A stretch of 64,000 bases of DNA from Hippophae tibetana (lineage: Eukaryota; Streptophyta; Magnoliopsida; Rosales; Elaeagnaceae), in assembly GCA_037013495.1 (NCBI GenBank), contig CM072801.1:88273816-88337815 (forward strand), read 5' to 3'. How positions within the stretch are numbered: the first letter of the stretch is position 1; each line of letters begins with the position of its first letter. The notes under the pieces were generated by a model. That model had not been told where the DNA came from and did not search any database. It worked only from the letters and a program-made list of their open reading frames with translations. Below, piece after piece: positions 41,461 to 53,457 of this stretch. Both the position numbers and the translations under genes were made by a program.

Positions 41461-43421
41461 ATAGATAAAAAAAGATAGACACACCATTTTCAACAACCTA
41501 GGCTATTATACCAAACAATACAAATCCTTTTGGAGGACACCATATGTACCTAGGAACTCAAAGAATAAGAAAGTTGAATTGCTTAAAACATGGTTAAGAT
41601 GATAGAATTGGAAACCGAAAGAACAAGAATAGAAAACAAGGTAATAGGGTGCCACCTAATTTTAAGACGTCTATAAGTAGTGTAAACGATGGAATCTGGG
41701 TTAAAATATGAGAATAGAAAAACTACTCCTATAGTGTGTTTTTTATGTATGGAAACATATTTCGATTTAATATATTATAATAGTCGTTTCGATATACGAG
41801 TTAAAAGTCATAACAATTTACAGTTTCAACCCCAATTGATAACTTCTTTTTGTTTTGAAATTGTGAACTGCAGACACTTTCTTTCTTTTTTCAAAAGCAT
41901 AGATAGGTTGAACACAAAAATGAAATAACGTGAAAAAAATTCGGTGAAACTAAGGAATGCTACGAAATGAAATCCAAATAGGAAAAGAATGACAACAAAA
42001 TTGAAAGAAAACACTCGACTTAAAGGACACAATTTCATTCTTTTTTCTGATTTCTAACTTAAGAAAGAAGAAAACAATCAAAGGACAAATTTTTATAAAT
42101 TTAAAATTCAAACAATAGATAAAAAAAGATAGACACACCATTTTCAACAACCTAGGCTATTATACCAAACAATACAAATCCTTTTGGAGGAAAACATATG
42201 TACCTAGGAACTCAAAGAATAAGAAAGTTGAATTGCTTAAAACATGGTTAAGATGATAGAATTGGAATCCGAAAGAACAAGAATAGAAAACAAGGTAATA
42301 GGGTGCGACCTAATTTTAAGACGTCTATAAGTAGTGTAAACGATGGAATCTGGGTTAAAATATGAGAATAGAAAAACTACTCCTATAGTGTGTTTTTTAT
42401 GTATGGAAACATATTTCAATTTAATATATTATAATAGTCGTTTCGATATACGAGTTAAAAGTTATAACAATTACAGTTTCAACCCCAATTGATAACTTCT
42501 TTTTGTTTTGAAATTGTGAACTGCAGACACTTTCTTTCTTTTTTCAAAAGCATAGATAGGTTGAACACAAAAATGAAATAACGTGAAAAAAATTCGGTGA
42601 AACTAAGGAATGCTACGAAATGAAATCCAAATAGGAAAAGAATGACAACAAAATTGAAAGAAAACACTCGACTTGAAGGACACAATTTAATTCTTTTCTC
42701 TTATTTCTGGCTTAAGAAAGAAGAAAACTATCAAAGGACAAATTTTTATAAATCGAAAATTCAAACAATAGATAAATAAAGATAGATACACCATTTTCAA
42801 CAACCTAGGCTATTATACCAAACAATACTAATCCTTTTGGAGGACAACATATGTACCTAGGAACTCAAAGAATAAGAAAGTTGAATTGCTTAAAACATGG
42901 TTAAGATGATAGAATTGGAATCCGAAAGAACAAAAATAGAAAACAAGGTAATAGGGTGCGACCTAATTTTAAGACGTCTATAAGTAGTGTAAAGGATGGA
43001 ATCTTTGTTAAATTAGGAGAATAGCAAAACTACTCCTATAGTGTGTTTTTTATGTAAGGAAACATATTTCGATTTGATATATTATAATAGTCGTTTCGAT
43101 ATACGAGTTAAAAGTTATAACAATTTACAGTTTCAACCCCAATTGATAACTTCTTTTTGTTTTGAAATTGTGAACTGTAGAAACTTTCTTTCTTTTTTCA
43201 AAAGCATAGATAGGTTTAACACAAAAATGAAATAACGTGAAAAAAATTCGGTGAAACTAAGGAATGCTACGAAATGAAATCCAAATAGGAAAAGAATGAC
43301 AACAAAATTGAAAGAAAACACTCGACTTAAAGGACACAATTTCATTCTTTTTTCTGATTTCTAACTTAAGAAAGAAGAAAACAATCAAAGGACAAATTTT
43401 TATAAATTTAAAATTCAAACA
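41461..43421 (+). repeat. Trimer duplication in block 2, copy a
   Basis: This 1961-base segment runs from the 'atagataaaaaaagatag' stretch in the 41036 unit to the same stretch in the 42996 unit. Marks shared with copy b include 'gtgccacc', 'ggaggaaaacatatg', 'atttcaattt', 'agaacaaaaatag', 'gtaaaggatgg' and 'atagcaaaac'. A single T missing in 'aacaattacag' near 42467 makes this copy one base shorter. Confidence 0.88.
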
Positions 43422-46400
43422 ATAGATAAAAAAAGATAGACACACCATTTTCAACAACCTAGGCTATTATACCAAACAATACAAATCCTTTTGGAGGACA
43501 CCATATGTACCTAGGAACTCAAAGAATAAGAAAGTTGAATTGCTTAAAACATGGTTAAGATGATAGAATTGGAATCCGAAAGAACAAGAATAGAAAACAA
43601 GGTAATAGGGTGCCACCTAATTTTAAGACGTCTATAAGTAGTGTAAACGATGGAATCTGGGTTAAAATATGAGAATAGAAAAACTACTCCTATAGTGTGT
43701 TTTTTATGTATGGAAACATATTTCGATTTAATATATTATAATAGTCGTTTCGATATACGAGTTAAAAGTCATAACAATTTACAGTTTCAACCCCAATTGA
43801 TAACTTCTTTTTGTTTTGAAATTGTGAACTGCAGACACTTTCTTTCTTTTTTCAAAAGCATAGATAGGTTGAACACAAAAATGAAATAACGTGAAAAAAA
43901 TTCGGTGAAACTAAGGAATGCTACGAAATGAAATCCAAATAGGAAAAGAATGACAACAAAATTGAAAGAAAACACTCGACTTAAAGGACACAATTTCATT
44001 CTTTTTTCTGATTTCTAACTTAAGAAAGAAGAAAACAATCAAAGGACAAATTTTTATAAATTTAAAATTCAAACAATAGATAAAAAAAGATAGACACACC
44101 ATTTTCAACAACCTAGGCTATTATACCAAACAATACAAATCCTTTTGGAGGAAAACATATGTACCTAGGAACTCAAAGAATAAGAAAGTTGAATTGCTTA
44201 AAACATGGTTAAGATGATAGAATTGGAATCCGAAAGAACAAGAATAGAAAACAAGGTAATAGGGTGCGACCTAATTTTAAGACGTCTATAAGTAGTGTAA
44301 ACGATGGAATCTGGGTTAAAATATGAGAATAGAAAAACTACTCCTATAGTGTGTTTTTTATGTATGGAAACATATTTCAATTTAATATATTATAATAGTC
44401 GTTTCGATATACGAGTTAAAAGTTATAACAATTTACAGTTTCAACCCCAATTGATAACTTCTTTTTGTTTTGAAATTGTGAACTGCAGACACTTTCTTTC
44501 TTTTTTCAAAAGCATAGATAGGTTGAACACAAAAATGAAATAACGTGAAAAAAATTCGGTGAAACTAAGGAATGCTACGAAATGAAATCCAAATAGGAAA
44601 AGAATGACAACAAAATTGAAAGAAAACACTCGACTTGAAGGACACAATTTAATTCTTTTCTCTTATTTCTGGCTTAAGAAAGAAGAAAACTATCAAAGGA
44701 CAAATTTTTATAAATCGAAAATTCAAACAATAGATAAATAAAGATAGATACACCATTTTCAACAACCTAGGCTATTATACCAAACAATACTAATCCTTTT
44801 GGAGGACAACATATGTACCTAGGAACTCAAAGAATAAGAAAGTTGAATTGCTTAAAACATGGTTAAGATGATAGAATTGGAATCCGAAAGAACAAAAATA
44901 GAAAACAAGGTAATAGGGTGCGACCTAATTTTAAGACGTCTATAAGTAGTGTAAAGGATGGAATCTTTGTTAAATTAGGAGAATAGCAAAACTACTCCTA
45001 TAGTGTGTTTTTTATGTAAGGAAACATATTTCGATTTGATATATTATAATAGTCGTTTCGATATACGAGTTAAAAGTTATAACAATTTACAGTTTCAACC
45101 CCAATTGATAACTTCTTTTTGTTTTGAAATTGTGAACTGTAGAAACTTTCTTTCTTTTTTCAAAAGCATAGATAGGTTTAACACAAAAATGAAATAACGT
45201 GAAAAAAATTCGGTGAAACTAAGGAATGCTACGAAATGAAATCCAAATAGGAAAAGAATGACAACAAAATTGAAAGAAAACACTCGACTTAAAGGACACA
45301 ATTTCATTCTTTTTTCTGATTTCTAACTTAAGAAAGAAGAAAACAATCAAAGGACAAATTTTTATAAATTTAAAATTCAAACAATAGATAAATAAAGATA
45401 GACACACCATTTTCAACAACCTAGGCTATTATACCAAACAATACAAATCCTTTTGGAGGACAACATATGTACCTAGGAACTCAAAGAATAAGAAAGTTGA
45501 ATTGCTTAAAACATGGTTAAGATGATAGAATTGGAATCCGAAAGAACAAGAATAGAAAACAAGGTAATAGGGTGCGACCTAATTTTAAGACGTCTATAAG
45601 TAGTGTAAACGATGGAATCTGGGTTAAAATATGAGAATAGAAAAACTACTCCAATAGTGTGTTTTTTATGTATGGAAACATATTTCGATTTAATATTTTA
45701 TAATAGTCGTTTCGATATACGAGTTAAAAGTTATAACAATTTACAGTTTCAACCCCAATTGACAACTTCTTTTTGTTTTGAAATTGTGAACTACAGAAAC
45801 TTTCTTTCTTTTTTCAAAAGCATAGATAGGTTTAACACAAAAATGAAATAACGTGAAAAAAATTCGGTGAAACTAAGGAATGCTACGAAATGAAATCCAA
45901 ATAGGAAAAGAATGACAACAAAATTGAAAGAAAACACTCGACTAAAAGGACACAATTTCATTCTTTTTTCTGATTTCTAACTTAAGAAAGAAGAAAACAA
46001 TCAAAGGACAAATTTTTATAAATTTAAAATTCAAACAATAGATAAATAAAGATAGACACACCATTTTCAACAACCTAGGCTATTATACCAAACAATACAA
46101 ATCCTTTTGGAGGACAACATATGTACCTAGGAACTCAAAGAATAAGAAAGTTGAATTGCTTAAAACATGGTTAAGATGATAGAATTGGAATCCGAAAGAA
46201 CAAGAATAGAAAACAAGGTAATAGGGTGCGACCTAATTTTAAGACGTCTATAAGTAGTGTAAACGATGGAATCTGGGTTAAAATATGAGAATAGAAAAAC
46301 TACTCCAATAGTGTGTTTTTTATGTATGGAAACATATTTCGATTTAATATTTTATAATAGTCGTTTGGATATACGAGTTAAAAGTTATAACAATTTACAG

Positions 46401-48879
46401 TTTCAACCCCAATTGATAACTTCTTTTTGTTTTGAAATTGTGAACTACAGAAACTTTCTTTCTTTTTTCAAAAGCATAGATAGGTTGAACACAAAAATGA
46501 AATAACGTGAAAAAAATTCAGTGAAACTAAGGAATGCTACGAAATGAAATTCAAATAGGAAAAGAATGACAACAAAATTGAAAGAAAACACTCGACTTAA
46601 AGGACACAATTTCATTCTTTTTTCTGATTTCTAACTTAAGAAAGAAGAAAACAATCAAAGGACAAATTTTTATAAATTTAAAATTCAAACAATAGATAAA
46701 AAAAGATAGACACACCATTTTCAACAACCTAGGCTATTATACCAAACAATACAAATCCTTTTGGAGGACAACATATGTACCTAGGAACTCAAAGAATAAG
46801 AAAGTTGAATTGCTTAAAACATGGTTAAGATGATAGAATTGGAATCCGAAAGAACAAGAATAGAAAACAATGTAATAGGGTGCGACCTAATTTTAAGACG
46901 TCTATAAGTAGTGTAAACGATGGAATATGTGTTAAAATATGAGAATAGAAAAACTACTCCTATAGTGTGTTTTTTATGTATGGAAACATATTTCGATTTA
47001 ATATATTATAATAGTCGTTTCGATATACGAGTTAAAAGTTATAACAATTTACAGTTTCAACCCCAATTGATAACTTCTTTTTGTTTTGAAATTGTGAACT
47101 GCAGACACTTTCTTTCTTTTTTCAAAAGCATAGATAGGTTGAACACAAAAATGAAATAACGTGAAAAAAATTCGGTGAAACTAAGGAATGCTACGAAATG
47201 AAATCCAAATAGGAAAAGAAAGACAACAAAATTGAAAGAAAACACTCGACTTGAAGGACACAATTTCATTCTTTTTACTGATTTCTAACTTAAGAAAGAA
47301 GAAAACAATCAAAGGACAAATTTTTATAAATTTAAAATTCAAACAATAGATAAATAAAGATAGACACACCATTTTCAACAACCTAGGCTATTATACCAAA
47401 CAATACAAATCCTTTTGCAGGACAACATATGTACCTAGGAACTCAAAGAATAAGAAAGTTGAATTGCTTAAAACATGGTTAAGATGATAGAATTGGAATC
47501 CGAAAGAACAAGAATAGAAAACAAGGTAATAGGGTGCGACCTAATTTTAAGACGTCTATAAGTAGTGTAAACGATGGAATCTGGGTTAAAATATGAGAAT
47601 AGAAAAACTACTCCTATAGTGTGTTTTTTATGTATGGAAACATATTTCGATTTAATATATTATAATAGTCGTTTCGATATACGAGTTAAAAGTTATAACA
47701 ATTTACAGTTTCAACCCCAATTGATAACTTCTTTTTGTTTTGAAAATGTGAACTACAGAAACTTTCTTTCTTTTTTCAAAAGCATAGATAGGTTGAACAC
47801 AAAAATGAAATAACGTGAAAAAAATTCGGTGAAACTAAGGAATGCTACGAAATGAAAACCAAATAGGAAAAGAATGACAACAAAATTGAAAGAAAACACT
47901 CGACTTAAAGGACACAATTTCATTCTTTTTTCTGATTTCTAACTTAAGAAAGAAGAAAACAATCAAAGGACAAATTTTTATAAATTTAAAATTCAAACAA
48001 TAGATAAAAAAAGATAGACACACCATTTTCAACAACCTAGGCTATTATACCAAACAATACAAATCCTTTTGGAGGACAACATATGTACCTAGGAACTCAA
48101 AGAATAAGCAAGTTGAATTGCTTAAAACATGGTTAAGATGATAGAATTGGAATCCGAAAGAACAAGAATAGAAAACAAGGTAATAGGGTGCGACCTAATT
48201 TTAAGACGTCTATAAGTAGTGTAAACGATGGAATCTGGGTTAAAATATGAGAATAGAAAAACTACTCCTATAGTGTGTTTTTATGTATGGAAACATATTT
48301 CGATTTAATATATTATAATAGTCGTTTCGATATACGAGTTAAAAGTTATAACAATTTACAGTTTCAACCCCAATTGATAACTTCTTTTTGTTTTGAAATT
48401 GTGAACTGCAGACACTTTCTTTCTTTTTTCAAAAGCATAGATAGGTTGAACACAAAAATGAAATAACGTGAAAAAATTCGGTGAAACTAAGGAATGCTAC
48501 GAAATGAAATCCAAATAGGAAAAGAAAGACAACAAAATTGAAAGAAAACACTCGACTTGAAGGACACAATTTCATTCTTTTTACTGATTTCTAACTTAAG
48601 AAAGAAGAAAACAATCAAAGGACAAATTTTTATAAATTTAAAATTCAAACAATAGATAAAAAAAGATAGACACACCATTTTCAACAACCTAGGCTATTAT
48701 ACCAAACAATACAAATCCTTTTGGAGGACAACATATGTACCTAGGAACTCAAAGAATAAGAAAGTTGAATTGCTTAAAACATGGTTAAGATGATAGAATT
48801 GGAATCCGAAAGAACAAGAATAGAAAACAATGTAATAGGGTGCGACCTAATTTTAAGACGTCTATAAGTAGTGTAAACG
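41689..48879 (+). repeat. Eleven-monomer block, copy 2
   Basis: Landmarks lie at 41689, 42343, 42996, 43650, 44304, 44958, 45612, 46266, 46920, 47574 and 48228. The first three and last five units match block 1 at an offset of 7191 to 7192 bases. The middle three (43650, 44304, 44958) instead copy the first three. The match to block 1 stops inside the 48228 unit, between about 48275 and 48400, where it switches to the 'gcagacac' and 'ttttactg' type. Private changes include 'attgacaac' near 45760, 'tcgtttggatatac' near 46362 and 'gaatatgtgtt' at 46922. Confidence 0.87.
43422..45383 (+). repeat. Trimer duplication in block 2, copy b
   Basis: This is the direct repeat of 41461-43421. It ends in the 44958 unit where 'atagataaataaag' replaces 'atagataaaaaaag', restoring the form seen in block 1 at the equivalent place (about 36232). 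The 42996 unit is therefore a hybrid: its front is like the 35805 unit, including 'aggtttaac', and its rear is like the 41036 unit. The exchange lies between about 43215 and 43430. Confidence 0.87.
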
Positions 48880-50839
48880 ATGGAATCTGGGTTAAAATAT
48901 GAGAATAGAAAAACTACTCCTATAGTGTGTTTTTTATGTATGGAAACATATTTCGATTTAATATATTATAATAGTCGTTTCGATATACGAGTTAAAAGTT
49001 ATAACAATTTACAGTTTCAACCCCAATTGATAACTTCTTTTTGTTTTGAAATTGTGAACTGCAGACACTTTCTTTCTTTTTTCAAAAGCATAGATAGGTT
49101 GAACACAAAAATGAAATAACGTGAAAAAATTCGGTGAAACTAAGGAATGCTACGAAATGAAATCCAAATAGGAAAAGAAAGACAACAAAATTGAAAGAAA
49201 ACACTCGACTTGAAGGACACAATTTCATTCTTTTTACTGATTTCTAACTTAAGAAAGAAGAAAACAATCAAAGGACAAATTTTTATAAATTTAAAATTCA
49301 AACAATAGATAAATAAAGATAGACACACCATTTTCAACAACCTAGGCTATTATACCAAACAATACAAATCCTTTTGCAGGACAACATATGTACCTAGGAA
49401 CTCAAAGAATAAGAAAGTTGAATTGCTTAAAACATGGTTAAGATGATAGAATTGGAATCCGAAAGAACAAGAATAGAAAACAAGGTAATAGGGTGCGACC
49501 TAATTTTAAGACGTCTATAAGTAGTGTAAACGATGGAATCTGGGTTAAAATATGAGAATAGAAAAACTACTCCTATAGTGTGTTTTTTATGAATGGAAAC
49601 ATATTTCGATTTAATATATTATAATAGTCGTTTCGATATACGAGTTAAAAGTTATAACAATTTACAGTTTCAACCCCAATTGATAACTTCTTTTTGTTTT
49701 GAAATTGTGAACTGCAGACACTTTCTTTCTTTTTTCAAAAGCATAGATAGGTTGAACACAAAAATGAAATAACGTGAAAAAATTCGGTGAAACTAAGGAA
49801 TGCTACGAAATGAAATCCAAATAGGAAAAGAAAGACAACAAAATTGAAAGAAAACACTCGACTTGAAGGACACAATTTCATTCTTTTTACTGATTTCTAA
49901 CTTAAGAAAGAAGAAAACAATCAAAGGACAAATTTTTATAAATTTAAAATTCAAACAATAGATAAATAAAGATAGACACACCATTTTCAACAACATAGGC
50001 TATTATACCAAACAATACAAATCCTTTTGCAGGACAACATATGTACCTAGGAACTCAAAGAATAAGAAAGTTGAATTGCTTAAAACATGGTTAAGATGAT
50101 AGAATTGGAATCCGAAAGAACAAGAATAGAAAACAAGGTAATAGGGTGCGACCTAATTTTAAGACGTCTATAAGTAGTGTAAACGATGGAATCTGGGTTA
50201 AAATATGAGAATAGAAAAACTACTCCTATAGTGTGTTTTTTATGTATGGAAACATATTTCGATTTAATATATTATAATAGTCGTTTCGATATACGAGTTA
50301 AAAGTTATAACAATTTACAGTTTCAACCCCAATTGATAACTTCTTTTTGTTTTGAAAATGTGAACTGCAGACACTTTCTTTCTTTTTTCAAAAGCATAGA
50401 TAGGTTGAACACAAAAATGAAATAACGTGAAAAAAATTCGGTGAAACTAAGGAATGCTACGAAATGAAATCCAAATAGGAAAAGAAAGACAACAAAATTG
50501 AAAGAAAACACTCGACTTGAAGGACACAATTTCATTCTTTTTTCTGATTTCTAACTTAAGAAAGAAGAAAACAATCAAAGCACAAATTTTTATAAATTTA
50601 AAATTCAAACAATAGATAAAAAAAGATAGACACACCATTTTCAACAACCTAGGCTATTATACCAAACAATACAAATCCTTTTGGAGGACAACATATGTAC
50701 CTAGGAACTCAAAGAATAAGAAAGTTGAATTGCTTAAAACATTGTTAAGATGATAGAATTGGAATCCGAAAGAACAAGAATAGAAAAGAATGTAATAGGG
50801 TGCGACCTAATTTTAAGACGTCTATAAGTAGTGTAAACG
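48880..50839 (+). repeat. Three homogeneous monomers
   Basis: Landmarks lie at 48880, 49533 and 50186. The first two are nearly the same sequence and share a six-A 'gaaaaaattcgg', 'ctttttactg' and 'ccttttgcagg', which also mark the 39729 unit. Private changes are few, for example 'tatgaatgg' near 49588 and 'caacataggc' near 49989. The 50186 unit mixes this front with a 'gaaaatgtgaac' segment and a private 'aaagcacaaatt' near 50577. Confidence 0.88.
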
Positions 50840-53237
50840 ATGGAATCTGGGTTAAAATATGAGAATAGCAAAACTACTCCTATAGTGTGTTTTTTATGTA
50901 TGGAAACATATTTCGATTTGATATATTATAATAGTCGTTTCGATATACGAGTTAAAAGTTATAACAATTTACAGTTTCAACCCCAATTGATAACTTCTTT
51001 TTGTTTTGAAATTGTGAACTGCAGACACTTTCTTTCTTTATTCAAAAGCATAGATAGGTTGAACACAAAAATGAAATAACGTGAAAAAAATTCGGTGAAA
51101 CTAAGGAATGCTACGAAATGAAATCCAAATAGGAAAAGAAAGACAACAAAATTGAAAGAAAACACTCGACTTGAAGGACACAATTTCATTCTTTTTTCTG
51201 ATTTCTAACTTAAGAAAGAAGAAAACAATCAAAGGACAAATTTTTATAAATTTAAAATTCAAACAATAGATAAATAAAGATAGATACACCATTTTCAACA
51301 ACCTAGGCTATTATACCAAACAATAAAAATCCTTTTGCAGGACAACATATGTACCTAGGAACTCAAAGAATAAGAAAGTTGAATTGCTTAAAACATGGTT
51401 AAGATGATAGAATTGGAATCCGAAAGAACAAGAATAGATAACAAGGTAATAGGGTGTGACCTAATTTTAAGACGTCTATAAGTAGTGTAAACGATGGAAT
51501 CTGGGTTAAAATATGAGAATAGAAAAACTACTCCTATAGTGTGTTTTATATGTATGGAAACATATTTCGATTTGATATATTATAATAGTCGTTTCGATAT
51601 ACGAGTTAAAAGTCATAACAATTTACAGTTTCAACCCCAATTGATAACTTCGTTTTGTTTTGAAATTGTGAATTGCAGAAACTTTCTTTCTTTTTTTCAA
51701 AAGCATAGATAGGTTGAACACAAAAATGAAATAACGTGAAAAAAATTCGGTGAAACTAAGGAATGCTACGAAATGAAATCCAAATAGGAAAAGAATGACA
51801 ACAAAATTGAAAGAAAACACTCGACTTGAAGGACACAATTTCATTCTTTTTTCTGATTTCTAACTTAAGAAAGAAGAAAACAATCAAAGGACAAATTTTT
51901 ATAAATTTAAAATTCAAACAATAGATAAAAAAAGATAGACACACCATTTTCAACAACCTAGGCTATTATACCAAACAATACAAATCCTTTTGGAGGACAA
52001 CATATGTACCTAGGAACTCAAAGAATAAGAAAGTTGAATTGCTTAAAACATTGTTAAGATGATAGAATTGGAATCCGAAAGAACAAGAATAGAAAAGAAT
52101 GTAATAGGGTGCGACCTAATTTTAAGACGTCTATAAGTAGTGTAAACGATGGAATCTGGGTTAAAATATGAGAATAGCAAAACTACTCCTATAGTGTGTT
52201 TTTTATGTATGGAAACATATTTCGATTTGATATATTATAATAGTCGTTTCGATATACGAGTTAAAAGTTATAACAATTTACAGTTTCAACCCCAATTGAT
52301 AACTTCTTTTTGTTTTGAAATTGTGAACTGCAGACACTTTCTTTCTTTATTCAAAAGCATAGATAGGTTGAACACAAAAATGAAATAACGTGAAAAAAAT
52401 TCGGTGAAACTAAGGAATGCTACGAAATGAAATCCAAATAGGAAAAGAAAGACAACAAAATTGAAAGAAAACACTCGACTTGAAGGACACAATTTCATTC
52501 TTTTTTCTGATTTCTAACTTAAGAAAGAAGAAAACAATCAAAGGACAAATTTTTATAAATTTAAAATTCAAACAATAGATAAATAAAGATAGATACACCA
52601 TTTTCAACAACCTAGGCTATTATACCAAACAATAAAAATCCTTTTGCAGGACAACATATGTACCTAGGAACTCAAAGAATAAGAAAGTTGAATTGCTTAA
52701 AACATGGTTAAGATGATAGAATTGGAATCCGAAAGAACAAGAATAGATAACAAGGTAATAGGGTGTGACCTAATTTTAAGACGTCTATAAGTAGTGTAAA
52801 CGATGGAATCTTGGTTAAAATATGAGAATAGAAAAACTACTCCTATAGTGTGTTTTATATGTATGGAAACATATTTCGATTTGATATATTATAATAGTCG
52901 TTTCGATATACGAGTTAAAAGTCATAACAATTTACAGTTTCAACCCCAATTGATAACTTCGTTTTGTTTTGAAATTGTGAATTGCAGAAACTTTCTTTCT
53001 TTTTTTCAAAAGCATAGATAGGTTGAACACAAAAATGAAATAACGTGAAAAAAATTCGGTGAAACTAAGGAATGCTACGAAATGAAATCCAAATAGGAAA
53101 AGAATGACAACAAAATTGAAAGAAAACACTCGACTTGAAGGACACAATTTCATTCTTTTTTCTGATTTCTAACTTAAGAAAGAAGAAAACAATCAAAGGA
53201 CAAATTTTTATAAATTTAAAATTCAAACAATAGATAA
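50582..53237 (+). repeat. Dimer tandem duplication
   Basis: Landmarks lie at 50840, 51494, 52149 and 52803. Units alternate ABAB with an offset of 1309 bases. A units have 'atagcaaaac' and 'tttctttattc', and follow 'aaaacattgttaag' and 'agaaaagaatg'. B units have 'gtgttttatatg', 'gtgaattgcag' and an extra T in the T-run (near 51691 and 53000), and follow 'gtgtgacc'. One visible difference is 'gaatctgggtt' at 51496 versus 'gaatcttggtt' at 52805. The extra T makes the B units 655 bp. Confidence 0.92.
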
Positions 53238-53457
53238 ATAAAGATAGACACACCATTTTCAAAAACCTAGGCTATTATACCAAACAATACAAATCCGTTT
53301 GGAGGACAACATATGTACCCAGGAACTCAAAGAATAAGAAAGTTGAATTGCTTAAAACATTGTTAAGATGATAGAATTGGAATCCGAAAGAACAAGAATA
53401 GAAAACAAGGTAATAGGGTGCGGCCAAATTTTAAGACGTCTATAAGTAGTGTAAACG

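Larger units (their letters stand above)
34497..41688 (+). repeat. Eleven-monomer block, copy 1
   Basis: Landmarks lie at 34497, 35151, 35805, 36459, 37113, 37767, 38421, 39075, 39729, 40382 and 41036. Units match others 7191 to 7192 bases downstream: 34497 with 41689, 35151 with 42343, 35805 with 42996, 38421 with 45612, 39075 with 46266, 39729 with 46920, 40382 with 47574 and 41036 with 48228. Shared rare marks include 'ggaggaaaacatatg', 'atttcaattt', 'gtaaaggatgg', 'atagcaaaac', 'taatattttat' and 'gtgtgtttttatg'. The block contains its own trimer duplication, listed separately. Confidence 0.88.
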
